The position numbers and the translations under genes are program-made. The notes beneath the pieces are model-generated. The model was given only the letters and a program-made list of their open reading frames with translations, was not told where the DNA came from and did not search any database. DNA of 64,000 bases. Origin: Coix lacryma-jobi var. lacryma-jobi. Its lineage: Eukaryota; Streptophyta; Magnoliopsida; Poales; Poaceae. Shown one piece after another: positions 22,906-34,928 of this stretch. The DNA is taken from positions 115,975,432-116,039,431 of the forward strand of contig CM019831.1 in NCBI GenBank assembly GCA_009763385.1, in the 5' to 3' direction. Every line of letters starts with the position of its first letter. Positions within the stretch are counted from its first letter, which is position 1.

Positions 22906-23280
22906 TGATTGATGACAACACAAGATGAGTATAGGTAGAAGAGGTTTTTAAATCATGACATGTATGAACTTGCAATGAATAAGAGAGTGATTAGAGGCAA
23001 GTTCATACATATCATGCCATCATCCTGCACTCAACAAGTTGGAGTGAATAGCAAGTGCAAGACTAAAGAACTCGAATACATAACAAGTGAGAATTAAGTG
23101 CAAGTAATCGAGTGAAATGAAATGACATGTCATATAATATATCATAGTGAGCACAATCATGTCATGAGATCCATAGAACACATATATAACAAATCAAGGT
23201 GCCAAAAGATGCGATAAGTAAAGAGCGTATGAGAATATAACACATCATAAGAAGTCAAAACCCTCTCACATCGCTCCCCC
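22906..23280 (-). other. 3' non-coding tract of Sirevirus B
   Basis: AT-rich, no reading frame, between the env-like frame and the polypurine tract. CTCCCCC words at about 23274 and 23302 are further PPT-like copies on the minus strand. Confidence 0.55.
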
Positions 23281-23299
23281 TATCGCTATACTCATCCAC

Positions 23300-23431
23300 T
23301 CTCCCCCTTTGGCATCAAGCGCCAAACTAAGCGTCGGAGGGCGGAGGTGGTGCAGACGAGCCAGGTGCAGTCTCCGGAGTATGCTGAGTGAACTCAAACT
23401 GGTGGAGAAGCTCATCGGAGTCGGTAGAAGA
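23300..23431 (-). pseudogene. Env-like reading frame of Sirevirus B, C-terminal piece
   Basis: The reading frame cut at 28122 continues here on the minus strand and ends in a Pro/Ser-rich tail with a stop near 23325. The two pieces are separated only by the 4.69-kb LTR-like insertion and its 5-bp duplication. Confidence 0.55.
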
Positions 23432-26400
23432 TGTGACACTCTAGTGTCAAGCACTGCATTAAGACACTGCATTTAGCTACTAAAGAAACATGAGCAACGC
23501 ATTGCATCATTTCATGAGCATGAGAGTGTTTTGTCTTTTGTTTATTTATTTGGATTTGGATTTCTATTGGACTTGGTTGTTTGAGTGGATTTCTGTTTTG
23601 GCAAAGAGTTTTATAAAATAGAGAATATTGAGTAGAGTGCTTTTCATGTTGGAGTTTTGACCTAGTTCAGATTAGTTTGTAAATAAAAATAAGTCAAACA
23701 AAATGGTTTATACTTTAAAATTGGCTTTGTTTATGTGGAGGATTTAAAAATGGTTTTCAGAAAAAGTGTCCTATATGAAAGTTGTAGAGAAAATTATTTC
23801 GAGAAACTTGTATATTTGGGTCAAAACCTAGTTTGGAGTTTTTGAAACTGTTTTTGAGTGGTCAAAGTTTGAAAAGAATTTGGAAAAAGAAAAAGGAAAA
23901 CGATTTCTCCCGCGCCCCACCTTTCGGCCCATCTGGCCTTTTCGGCCCGACTCGCGCGCGCCGGCCCAGCTCGGCCGCGCACCCCGCGCCGCTCGCCAGC
24001 GTTCGCCCGCGTGCCGCGCGCGCCGCGCGCTGCTGCCGCTGACATGCCGCGCCGTACGCCGGCCGCAACCGCCACGTGGCCGCCGCATGCTGCCGAGGAT
24101 CCTCGCCGGCCACTCCTCGCTCGATCCTCTCTCACCCGAGCACGCAAGCTATCTCCCCCGGCCACTCTCCGCTCGCCTCGCCTGCCGCACCCGCTCGCCG
24201 TGCACGGCATCACCGCGCTGCCTCGCCGACCGCGCCGCCGTGGTCCCGCCACGACCACTGGCCGGTCAAGCCGATCAAAACCCCGAGCACCCCTTCACTC
24301 CCTCGCTCACCCGCGCACACAACTCGCACTCGCTCTCTCACTCTCGCTCGCATTCTCGCCCGTGCACGAACACGAACCGAGCGCTCCCCGCTCGCCGCGA
24401 CCACCGCCGCAACCACCCCTCTCCGTTCTGACCTCGTCGGAGCACCTCCCTTCGATTCCCTCCGTACATCGCTCCGCCTACACCGTGCACACGCCGTGCG
24501 CACGTTGTCGTCCCCGACCGAGCCCCTTCGCCGCCGGAGGACGAAGCGCCTCTTTCGGTCCGTCAGTCGCCACCGCCGAGCCGCAACGCCGTTCTTCCCC
24601 AACCCGAGCTCCACCGACTCTTCTTCTTCATCTTCGAGATTCACCGAGTCAAGGCAAGGTGAGAACACCACCTAGCTTCAACGCTACCGCTCTCTCCCAC
24701 ATCTTCTTCCCCGGCCGAACGCCATGGCCGTCCGCCACGGACCTCGCTCGTGGCCAAGCTCCTCTAGAGCCACCCGAGCCAAACCAACCCCGTAGCTGTG
24801 CTCCTTAGGGTTCACTCGAGCTTTTGCCTCCCCCAATTTCTCCGGCCGCCGCCGGAAACGGCGTAGCCGCGCGTTGCCGCCATCACCGTGCGCCGCCGCT
24901 CGCCGCCGGCATGCTCCGGCCGTGCGCTAGCCAAACCACCTACACCACTCGATGCGCCTCGTCGAAACGAGTTCGCAAGCCTAGTTTACCCGCCGGCGAC
25001 CTCACCGTCGGCGAGGAATCGACGGTCAGACCTCTCCCCTGTTTCCGTCTCGCCCGAGCCCTCGAGCCAGGCCTCGGACGGGCGTTTGTTTTTCCGTCTC
25101 GCCCGAGCCCTCGAGCCAGGCCTCGGACGGGCGTTTGTTTTTCCGTCTCGCCCGAGCCCTCGAGCCAGGCCTCGGACGGGCGAGTGTTTTTCCGTCTCGC
25201 CCGAGCCCTCGAACCAGGCCTCGGACGGGTGTGTGTTTTTCCGTCTCGCCCGAGCCCTCGAGCCAGGCCTCGGACGGGCGTGTGTTTTTCCGTCTCGCCC
25301 GAGCCCTCGAGCCAGGCCTCGGACGGGCGTTTGTTGTCCGCCTCGCCCGCGCCTCGAGCCAGGCCTCGAGCGAACCCTCAGGCACTGTCTCGTTCGAGCC
25401 GGGCCTCGAGCGAGCACACCTATTCCGTACGCCGAGTGTTTTCCAGAAAACGTTTTCCAAAATGTTTTTCTATTTCTCGTAAATGCTTGTTTATTTTGTA
25501 GATCCTGTTTTGTTAGTCCAAATGGAGTGCTTTCAGTTTTGCTAGTTTGTTTATGAGTAGATCTACCCTGGAAAAATATAAAAGTATTTTTGGTAGGAGT
25601 TAATTTTACTGTTTTCTTTTATTTCAGTTTATATGCTTTTGCTAAGATAAATGGTTATATATGTTTTCTGGTTGAGATAATTCTTGGAAAATTTTGAGTA
25701 AGTTTATTATCCTGTTTTACACATGTAAAAAATATATAATGCACTGTTTATGTAGAAAAAGTTTCTGTTATGGTTAAAAGTCCTTTTTGGCTGATTTGTT
25801 AGAATAAATGTTAAGGTGTTTTATATGTCAAGATAAAATGTGGGAAAATTTGTACAGTCTCTGTTTATAATGTTCAAGCTAAGAAAAATTAAAGCATGAC
25901 CTGTTGTATGGAGAAATCTAAAGTTGCTTTACAAAGGTGCTTTTCTGTGTTTTCCTTGGAAAATTCATGTAAGAAATAATATAATGTTTCTGTTCATGGG
26001 ACTTTCTTAATAAGCATAAAATATGAAATAGAATCTGGGAAAAAATATGATATAGAATTGTGCACCCTTTTACAGTAGGGTTGTAGTTCAAAGTACCTTT
26101 TTGGACAGTTTGCTTGTTATTTTTATATCTGCAGTTCTGTATTTTATTTTTGGCTGAAATTTGTTCAGTGGAGTCCAGCAACTGTTGTTTGCCTTCTGGA
26201 ATTTTCGTGGATTTTTCTGAGTCCAGAAAAGTGCACTTGCAGTTCAAACCTAAGTTTCTTTTGATTTACTAAATGGGAAATAGGTGAATAAAAGGATTTT
26301 GTTTTATGAATTAAATGAGTATTTACCTCAATGGTTCAACAAGTTGGTTTTGTTGGTTTGCAAGAAATGCTCTTTCTCATACCACACATCTCGCACCCCG

Positions 26401-28126
26401 TATTTAAATATTTATTATTCGTCGCATGCAATAGGATCGACACTCCCGGAACCCGATCAGGAGCCAGAGGCAAACGCCGAGCAGCAGATCCCGGAGCTCC
26501 AGCAAGCCGAGGAAGTCGACCCCGCCAGCGACACTAACTTGCCCGAGTGCCCCTCCCACGAGGCCTCGGTCTTCACCCAAGGCAAGCCCCGGAGCATTCT
26601 AAGTCTCCCAGTATTTACAATTAAAATTACTTGAGTCCTTTTATATTGTGATGCATTAGGTCTAGGAGTTGAATGAATCCTATTTGCTGCATTACCATTC
26701 CTTGATGATTGATTAATATCTACCTTGTTATCCTGTTATTTATTTGCAATGTAGAATTGTTTAGCCTGCTTAATAAAAGTAGTAGTTAAGGATGTCTCCG
26801 TAATACCCTGATGGGTATTTATTGGATCACGGTTGGCTATATTTGCTATCGTGGAAAAGAACCTGAGTAGTAATGAAATACGGTCAACTGGAAGGCAAGG
26901 CACAAGTTTGGAAACTTGGGGCAGTCCGTCCGTTGGATCGTGTAGGTTTGTATCGATGTTGGCCCTCGTTCATTTTTGAACGCGCCCTTTTACTTAGGGA
27001 TATGTCGGTGCCATAATCATCGACCCCAAAGCCGGTTAGAAGCTGTTCGGGCCGGTCTCAACCCGCGTCGTGCCCTCTAGTATGGAAATTGCGATCTGCC
27101 GCGTGAGGCCATCGCCAGGTTCCAATTGGGCGGTCCGTGCTTGAACCGCGGCGATTACCACCACGAACAAGCGTCGAGCGGTTGCCCAATGCATGGACCC
27201 GACGGGGAAAGTGTGGGCTGGTATTAAAGGTCTTTCACCAGCTGGTTTGGAATTCGATTCGAGTCGCCGTCTCCCTCGGTTAGTGGGAAACTATGGCGAG
27301 CTTCACCACGATACAACTCCATGTGATATCTAAAGGTTCAACTAAAATGTGGACAAGTCAACTGGATATGGTTATATTATTTATCTGCTAGACTCAAGTG
27401 TGTGCAATAGTTCAGGTGCAAACCTAGAAGAAGGAATAGGTATAAAAGATGACAGCTCATTAACTTCACTAATACTTCGCTTATCTTAAATTGAGCTTTT
27501 CGCGAATTCAAGATCCCAGCTCCACCCCAAAAAGGCCTTGCATGTCCTTGGTGTCTTTATTTTCAGTTGGACGGGTAAGTCTAGCTGAGTACATTCCAGT
27601 ACTCAGGGTTTATCCCATTTGTTGCAGATGGCCAGGTCTACTTCGGCTATTGTAAGCACTGCCTCTACCCAGTGGAAGGTGATGAGGAGTAGGCCCAGGG
27701 CAGGGTCGTCCAGAAGCTTTCCCCTTTTTCTTTTGCTGGACCGAGACTACTAGTGGCACATTATCTTAAAAAGGGAGGAGTGAGTTGTGTCGAGTGGATT
27801 TATCAAAACAATGTTTTATTTGGACCACATGTGTGGTGGTCGTGCTTTAAACTATTTCAGCTTCCGCACTTTTAAACTCGGTATTGTAATAACTCCGTTT
27901 TAAATTCGCACTCTGATATTTTAAATTCGGTTTCGTTTTCGTTATGATGTATCTTTACGAATGTAATCCTTGAACGATGCGATCCTGTATGATGTATGGT
28001 GTTAGAAATCCTTCGAGATTTCCGGACTACCGGGGTTGTATGGGTTCAAGTATCGGTCGAAGTCAGACGGATTTGGCTAAGATAATACTTGAGCTCTTAT
28101 AATCAGGACGGTTCCGCCACAGAAGA
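23427..28126 (+). mobile_element. Solo-LTR-like insertion, 4690 bp, TSD GAAGA
   Basis: The unit 23432-28121 starts TGTGACACTCTAG and ends GTTCCGCCACA, and is flanked by GAAGA at 23427-23431 and 28122-28126. I see no internal primer-binding site, polypurine tract or second terminal repeat, so it is best read as a solo LTR of a long-LTR element (Ty3/gypsy-type by size). It contains a GC-rich segment (23920-25420), the 49-bp tandem array, an AT-rich segment (25440-26300) and an exon-like coding patch near 26430-26600 (Pro/Glu/Ala-rich, GSTLPEPDQEPEANAEQQ). The alternative is a non-autonomous element with unrecognised internal region. Confidence 0.7.
25045..25390 (+). repeat. 49-bp tandem repeat, about 7 units
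   Basis: Units start at 25045, 25094, 25143, 25192, 25241, 25290 and 25338 with the core CCGTCTCGCCCGAGCCCTCG and AGCCAGGCCTCGGACGGGCG. Units differ by a few bases, and the last two decay into a shorter CTCGAGC-rich form. Because 49 is not a multiple of 3 and the unit has no stop, several frames on both strands stay open; these are not genes. Confidence 0.9.
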
Positions 28127-30745
28127 GGCCCCAACAGACAGACCCTCAGGAGCTGGAAGCGGTGGCGAAGCGGTCCTGGTCGGCTCTGTCTGCTGGGCCT
28201 GCTCTGTCTGCTCTGCCTGCGCTGAAGCCGTCTCAGTATCGGTAGCGGTGTCAGCCTGAGTGTCGGAGTGCGGAAGCTCGTGTATCAGAGGTAACTCAGG
28301 CTGCACTGTCATCGTGGTCTCGGACGGAACAAGCTCGGTCTGCTCTGAGGATGCGACTGAACTCGGTAAGGTCTCTGTGGTGGAGGTCACAGGAGCCGTC
28401 GATGTCCGCACTGGATCCGGAAGATCTGGAGTAGGAAATCCAGTAAGCTCACTGAAGGTAGCCGACAGATCCCGAGTCATTGAGGTAGTCGTCGCATAGA
28501 GGGACTCTGTCGGGCGCGGAGTGAAGCCGGTGCGCAGAGGACTGAAGAGCGGGGCCCCACCAGGAGGTGTAGTGTAGCTTGTAAACTGTGAAGAGCTGGG
28601 GCCCGCGAGCTGCTGCTGAAACTGTGGTGGCTGTCCAAACTGCTGCTGCGGCTGAGGTGGTACCGGTGGCTGCCACTAAATCTGGTGCTAGGGAGGGGGC
28701 TGCTGCCACTGCCACTGAGGAGGTCCGCTGGCAAGTCTCTCCATGAAGCTCAAAGTCTGCTGTTGTAGGGCCATCATCTATCGCTGCAGGGCGTTTGAGT
28801 GCTCCTGAGCCTGCTGCTGAGCCAAGGCATGCTGCTGAGCCAGACGCTGCTGCTCCTAGGTGAGCCTCTGGACATCCTGTGTGACTGTCCTCTGCTGCTC
28901 CTCCATCCGAGCTAAGATCACAAGGAGTACGGGGTCGGAGGAAGCAGTACCAGACGTCCCGGCCTGTGAGTCGTGTGCTCGAGGCTGGTAGTGGGGCGGG
29001 AGCTGGTAGTCCTCGTCCGAGCTGTCGGTGGGGTCCTCTGTGATGAATGTGTCACCACCCTCTAGGTCGGCTAACTCCTGCTCGGCGAGGGCCCGGACTG
29101 TCTCGTCCTGCTCCTGTGCGGACTCGGGGACCTCAGGTCTCTGGCGTGAACTAGACGGTGACGGCTGCTCCTGCTGCCTATGGTCCCGACTGTGTCCCAA
29201 CAACTGACTCATGTTATACTCAGGGAACACAGTCGCGGAGCCGGTGAGAGACTGACTGGGGTGAGAGCCAGTAGTGGCAGCTACCTTCCATAGAATATAT
29301 GAGATCCAATGAGCATAAGGGAGCTGCCTACGGGCCTTGATGCCCTCTGCGATGGTGTCCTCCATCTCACACAAGATGACGTCCCAAACGTCGAAATCTT
29401 GCTGCCTGACCAAATACGCAAGTAACCACAGCTGCAGGCGAGAAAGACCCTCTCGGAAACCAACCTGGGGAAGCAAGGTCCGCCGAAGAACCTCGTTGAG
29501 GATCCGAGTCGTTGGGGTGAGATCCCTAGGCGCGCGACTCGAACGCTCGCCGAAGGGCTCAGTAAAGCAGGGGCAGACCTAGTCAGTCGACGGCTGGGCA
29601 CCGCCATGAGGATGGCGGGGTGGCTCTATCCGGTCGTAGCACAGGTCGTGGATCCAGGTCTGTGAGTGTCTCAGTCCAAACCACTCCCGGATCTCAGAAG
29701 AAAACAGTCTGTAGTGCTCTCCCTCAAAGGCAAACTCTATGGTCTCTCTGTCCGGGTGTACCCAGAGTGAGGCGTAGAACTGAAAAACCTAGTGCTCAAT
29801 ATACGAGCCAGACCGCCCCAGAAGGTCCGCCAGACCAGGTAGATAGGTGAGTATGGGGCGGATCTGCTCTCCGGCTGCCGTGACTACGGCCTCTAGCGGA
29901 CAGACTCGCTGGGAACGGAGGCAAATACCGGCGTTCCTGTAGCCCTGGTAAAAATCCTCCTGCAGCACTGTGAAGAAGTCTGCCCCTGTCTGCTCCTGCC
30001 GCTCTCTCGGGAACCACTGCTCGACTGGGACGAGCCTGAGTGTCTATATCTGGGAGCAGGCGGCCGCTCGAAGGTCCAGTCGCGGGATCGGCGGGGGTGC
30101 ACGCCTCGACAGAGCATCTGCTCCGCGCAGAGGGACATAGGGCCGGGGTGGCACCGCTGTCCTGCGACGGGTGGACCGACGTCGGGGAACCTCCTCAGGG
30201 GTCTCTTCCTCGGCCTCTGCCTCTGCCTCGGCTGCCTCGGCCTCTGTCTGGCCCTGCTGCGAGCTCTGGGGCTCAACTTCTGGTGAGGTGAACGTCGTCC
30301 GACGACCGGCAACCATAAGCGTGCCAGTCGGAGAGTGGTGGAACCGCTCAACGTCCTCAACTGCTTTGCGCTGGTCGGGGGACAACTGGTCCTCAATCCT
30401 GAGTCCGCTCGTACGGCCAGCCTGCTCAGCACGCTTTGCGGCGACTACAACCTCTCGTGCCTGGTCTGCCTCCCTCTGCTCCCTGGAGCGCTTGCTGCGC
30501 GTGATCAACTTCCCCTTCCCGGGCCTCTGACCAGAAGGGGGGACAGGGAGGAGAGCTCCCTGGTGCACCGCTGACGTTCTTGCAGCGCATAGCTGACAAG
30601 AACAAGTAAAACTGACGCTGAAGAGAGCTGGACTGCCGCTGAAAGAACTACTGCCGCTGAAGCAAACTGACAACCCAAACTGACAAAGAAGCTCCCCCTG
30701 ACACGGACACCCAACTGCGTTGTCACTCGTGAGGCTTGGCCTCAA
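28122..30745 (-). pseudogene. Env-like reading frame of Sirevirus B, main part
   Basis: Downstream of RT/RNase H on the same (minus) strand lies a long degraded reading frame in pieces 30745-30044, about 29800-29600, 29476-28856 and 28480-28122. This is the position of the env-like ORF of Maximus/SIRE-type Sireviruses. Visible features are basic KRSREQREAD and Glu/Ala-rich stretches near the start, a central globular part with WILWK-like aromatic segments around 29300-29450, a Gln-rich stretch around 28800-28700, and a Ser/Thr/Pro/Glu-rich tail. In-frame stops occur (for example near 28860, 28780 and 29580). A role in cell entry has never been shown for such plant ORFs; I infer only homology by position and composition. 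The frame continues after the inserted LTR at 23431. Confidence 0.6.
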
Positions 30746-32205
30746 TCCTTACCCGCGGGCTTGGCCTCGGGTTATCAGACACGGCTCAACTGACCAAGCT
30801 GCCAACTGACACTGACTCGCTGCATAGAATAGATGGGAGATATATAAGAATATGTATTCTAGAGATGAGAGAAACTATGGAAGCAAAGCATGAAGATAAG
30901 GAATGGAATGGGCTTTGCTACCTGACAATCGACGAACCGACCCAAGAGAGAGGTAAGGCACGGACGTTCGGGCACCCACACGTCACACCGAGAGGAACTG
31001 CAAGGAGTTTGGAGTGAAACGAGGGTCAAAACAAGGTGGAACGTTTGTTGGAGCATTTCGTCGAACACCTTGTGAGCAGGGTAAAAAGGAGGTGGGGAAG
31101 ATGCTCACATGAGGTATTGCTAGCTGGGAAATCGTGTGCCGGAGACGAGGACGAGCTTGGGGATGGGGAGGACGGACTCCGGTGAGCTGGGCCCGAGCGT
31201 CGGCGAGCCTTGGCGAGCTTCGGCGAGCACGGAAAGGGACGGGCGCGCGCGCTCGCGGGTGCGGTGGCGGGTGGCTGGGCGGCAAAGTTGCTGCGGCCGG
31301 CGAGGTGGGGCGCGGCGGCTAGCGGCGGGGGCGCGTGGGGAGCTCGGGCGAGGGGCAGTTAGGGTTCAGGGCGGTGGCGGGCGCGGGTTCGGCGAGCGCG
31401 AGGAAGACGGAGAGGTTGAATGACGAGTGGGGCCGGATAGCGAGAGGAAGAACATACGACACCGCTTAAAGGGGCATCGGACGCGCCGGTGGATTCACAT
31501 TGGACGCTCCGATGCCTGTCCAGAGAGCTCCAGAACGGCCAAAAACACATCAGACGCGTCCTTTGCCTCGGCATCGGACGTTGGGCAGCGTCCGATGGAG
31601 CCTCGGACGCTCCGATGGGGACACATGGGACGCGACCCCAACACTGTTCCAGCCGGGGCTGTGTATAGTGGGGGCATCGGACGCTGGGGCCAGCGTCCGA
31701 TGCAGCGTCCGATGCTGCATATTGGCTTGTTTCGAAGATCTCCGTTGCGGCTCCCTTTCCCAACCAAGTTCCAACTCAAATAAGAGGCAAATAAACACCA
31801 GTTGGAACCTAGTATGAGCATCCTCGCATAAACCATCAATTTTATAAGTATTTTGCCATAAGCTATATATCATTTTTAGGTAAAATAGGCAATAAATCCC
31901 AAGGAGACAACATGTGGCCACAAAAACTAAGGGTCTCAACCATTAGGAGCTTCAAATGCTCCCCCTAGCGGTGGACGAACACAGCGGTTGCTCAAAACTT
32001 AACTGAAAAGAAACGACAAAGCAACACACATGCATATGCAATGCAATACGGAATTTGAATCTAGGTTGCTTGTCAAGTTTGCTCATGGGTAAGCTTCTTC
32101 ACACGCTTTTTAGGGCGGTTATCTTAACCATGCCTGACAAGCTTATGTGCATAGCATAATTTAACCATGGCATATGGTACAATGCAATGCAAAGACAACC
32201 CCCTT
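30746..32205 (-). other. Sirevirus B spacer between RNase H and env-like frame
   Basis: No conserved protein. The part 31465-31715 holds many CATCGGACGC/GCGTCCGATG words like those in the LTRs of B (22085-22450) and C. The segment 31140-31420 is GC-rich. It may be a natural non-coding region of the element or a captured LTR piece. Confidence 0.5.
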
Positions 32206-33630
32206 TCACCTTTTGATGAAGTTACTTAGATCAAGCACATTAAGCTCACTTCGCAATCTACAAAGAGTGTTTTCATCTAGGGGTTTTGTGAAGATATCCG
32301 CCAATTGATCTTCGGTTCTAACTCCCTCTAAGGATATGTCTTTCTTGGAAACAAGGTCTCTAAGAAAGTGATGGCGAATATCTATGTGCTTTGTGCGAGA
32401 GTGTTGAACCGGGTTGTTAGCAAGCTTAACCGCGCTCTCATTGTCACACAACAAAGGTACCCTTTCTAGAACTACACCATAGTCTAAAAGGGTTTGTTTC
32501 ATGTAAAGGATTTGTGCACAACAAGCACCCGCGGCTATGTATTCCGCCTCGGCGGTAGACAAGGCCACACTATTTTTCTTTTTCGAACTCCATGAAACTA
32601 GTGATCTCCCAAGCAAATGGCACCCTCCGGATGTGCTTTTTCTATCTACTTTGCAACCCGCGTAATCCGAATCGGAATACCCAACGAGTTGGAAGTTAGC
32701 TCCTTTGGGATACCAAAGGCCAATGCTTGGGGTGTGCTTTAGGTACCTAAGGATTCTCTTCACTGCTATGAGATGTGATTCCCTAGGATCGGCTTGAAAG
32801 CGAGCACACATGCACACACTAAACATGATGTCGGGCCTAGATGCGGTCAAATATAACAAGCTACCAATCATAGAACGGTAGAGAGTTTGATCAACCGGGT
32901 TACCTCCCACATCTAGGTCGAGATGTCCGTTTGTTGGCATTGGAGTCTTGATAGGCTTGCAATCATCCATGTTGAAGCGCTTGAGGAGGTCTTTTGTATA
33001 CTTCTCTTGAGATATGAAAGTCTCCTCCTTCAATTGCTTGACTTGGAAGCCTAGGAAGAATGTGAGCTCGCCAATCATGGACATTTCGAACTCCTTTGAC
33101 ATCAAGTCACCAAATTCCTTGCAATATGCTTCATTTGTTGACCCGAAGATGATATCATCAACGTAGACTTGACAAATGAAGATCTCTTCATCAAGCTTCT
33201 TGGTGAATAGTGTAGTGTCGACCTTCCCAATGGTGAAGCCCTTCTCAATGAGGAAGTCCCGGAGGCGCTCGTACCATGCTCTTGGGGCTTGCTTGAGCCC
33301 ATATAGCGCCTTGGACAACCTATAAACATGATTAGGATATCTAGGGTCTTCAAACCCGGGAGGTTGATCAACATAGACTAGTTCATTTATGAAGCCATTT
33401 AAAAATGCACTCTTCACATCCATTTGATATAATTTAATGTCATGATGTGATGCATATGCAAGGAGGATACGAATGGCTTCGAGTCTTGCAACCGGTGCAA
33501 AGGTCTCTCCAAAATCCAAACCTTCAACTTGAGAGAACCCCTTTGCCACTAGCATTGCCTTGATCATCTTGCTTGTTCCTAAACACCCATTTTGTTCCAA
33601 TGACTCTTGCGCCTTTGGGTCACTCTTCAA
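32206..33630 (-). CDS. pol: Copia RT-RNase H, Sirevirus B (partial pol)
   Basis: An uninterrupted 474-codon minus-strand frame. It holds most of the Copia reverse transcriptase: ETFAPVARLEAIRILLAYA near residues 43-61, YQMDVKSAFLNG, GLKQAPRAWYERL, active site YVDDIIFGS near 162-170, and FLGFQVKQLKEETF. RNase H follows: DSDYAGCKVDRKSTSG, LSTAEAEYIAAGACCAQ, the DNESA motif and the C-terminal TKHIDIRHHFLRD and DQLADIFTKPL. The N-terminal join to the integrase part (33620-34447) needs a frameshift, so the polyprotein is broken although this half looks catalytically complete. It copies the element RNA inside gag particles. Confidence 0.9.
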   Translation of the reverse strand: MKSDPKAQESLEQNGCLGTSKMIKAMLVAKGFSQVEGLDFGETFAPVARLEAIRILLAYASHHDIKLYQMDVKSAFLNGFINELVYVDQPPGFEDPRYPNHVYRLSKALYGLKQAPRAWYERLRDFLIEKGFTIGKVDTTLFTKKLDEEIFICQVYVDDIIFGSTNEAYCKEFGDLMSKEFEMSMIGELTFFLGFQVKQLKEETFISQEKYTKDLLKRFNMDDCKPIKTPMPTNGHLDLDVGGNPVDQTLYRSMIGSLLYLTASRPDIMFSVCMCARFQADPRESHLIAVKRILRYLKHTPSIGLWYPKGANFQLVGYSDSDYAGCKVDRKSTSGGCHLLGRSLVSWSSKKKNSVALSTAEAEYIAAGACCAQILYMKQTLLDYGVVLERVPLLCDNESAVKLANNPVQHSRTKHIDIRHHFLRDLVSKKDISLEGVRTEDQLADIFTKPLDENTLCRLRSELNVLDLSNFIKR

Positions 33631-34928
33631 GTGTCCAAACTTGGTTGCGGGTGAAGTTGTTTAATTCTTCATGCATAGCATTCACCCAATCCGGATCACC
33701 TAGAGCTTCATCTACAATGGTAGGCTCAACAAGAGACACAAAGGAGTGATGTTCAATAAATAAAGCAAGTTTTTTAGATCGAGTCATTACACCCCTTGTT
33801 GGACTCCCTATGATGAGATCTTGAGGATGAGCTTGTAGTAGAGGAGTAGTCCTTTGATCAACCACTTGAGGGGTCGCTTGTGGAGCATCAGCATCTTGAG
33901 CTTGTACCACCATTTGATCATGGGAGACATGAGTATCTTCAAATGGATTCCTCCCATCTTTGTCATCATCATGTGGTACATTGGATGAGGATGGCTTGTC
34001 AATGACTTGCACATCATCATCATCATCTTTAGGCTTAATGGCTCCAACCGGCATGTTCTTCATTGCTTCCCTCAATGGTTCATCACCTACATCATCAAGA
34101 TTTTCATGCTCTCCTTGAGAGCCATTAGATTCATCGAATTCCACATCATATGTTTCTTCTACCATCCCGGTGGCATGGTTGAATACTCGATATGCTTTGG
34201 ACTTCAATGAGTAACCAACAAGAAAACCAATATCACATCGGCGTTGAAACTTCCCTAGGTGTTGGCGCTTCTTGTAGATGTAGCATTTGCACCCAAAACA
34301 CTCTAAACAAAGATATATCCGGCTTCTTGTTGATGAGTAGCTCATAGGGGGTCTTGGCAAGGAGACGATGGGGGAACAACCAATTTGATGCATAGCAAGC
34401 GGTGTTGATTGCTTCCGCTCAAAATCTTTCCGGTGTAGTGTACTCATCTAGCATTGTCCTTGCTAGGGTGATTAGTGTTCGGTTCTTCCTCTCAACTACT
34501 CCATTTTGTTGTGGTGTATAGGTTGCGGAGACTTCATGCTTGATCCCAACTTCATCACAATTCCTCAATGTGGGTGTTGTCAAACTCTCTTCCATTGTCA
34601 CTTCTTATCTTCTTGATTTTCAAGTCAAACTCATTTTGAGCTCTCTTGGCAGACTTCTTGAATGAAGGAGTTGCTTCGGATTTGTTATGAAGAAAGAATA
34701 CCCAAGTGTATCTCGAATAATCATCAACAATCACTAGGAAATAGAGATTTCCACCCAAGCTAGCATATGTTGTTGGCCCAAATAGATCCATGTGAAGTAG
34801 CTCTAACTCTCTTGACGTTGACACAAAGGCTTTGGTTGGATGAGTATTTGCATCTTGCTTGTCGGCTTGACATGCACTACACAATCTGTCAAATCTGTAG
34901 CTAACAGTTTGTTTGCCACACATTAGGC
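33631..34928 (-). pseudogene. pol: Copia integrase and linker, Sirevirus B, truncated
   Basis: Minus-strand pieces 34923-34555, 34601-34419 and 34447-33620 hold, in order, the GAG-pre-integrase end (LCSACQADKQ), the integrase core with the three acidic residues of the D-D-35-E triad (HMDLFGP, RSDNGREF, and the Glu of GVVERKNRT), and the integrase C-terminal and acidic linker leading to RT. At least two frameshifts lie near 34430-34600. The homology stops at about 34928, where unique-looking sequence begins; protease, gag and the 5' LTR of B are absent. Confidence 0.85.

Noticed and set aside
23880..25556. Several long overlapping open frames on both strands
   Set aside because: They arise from GC-rich LTR sequence and a stop-free 49-bp tandem repeat; they overlap in several frames and lack domains.
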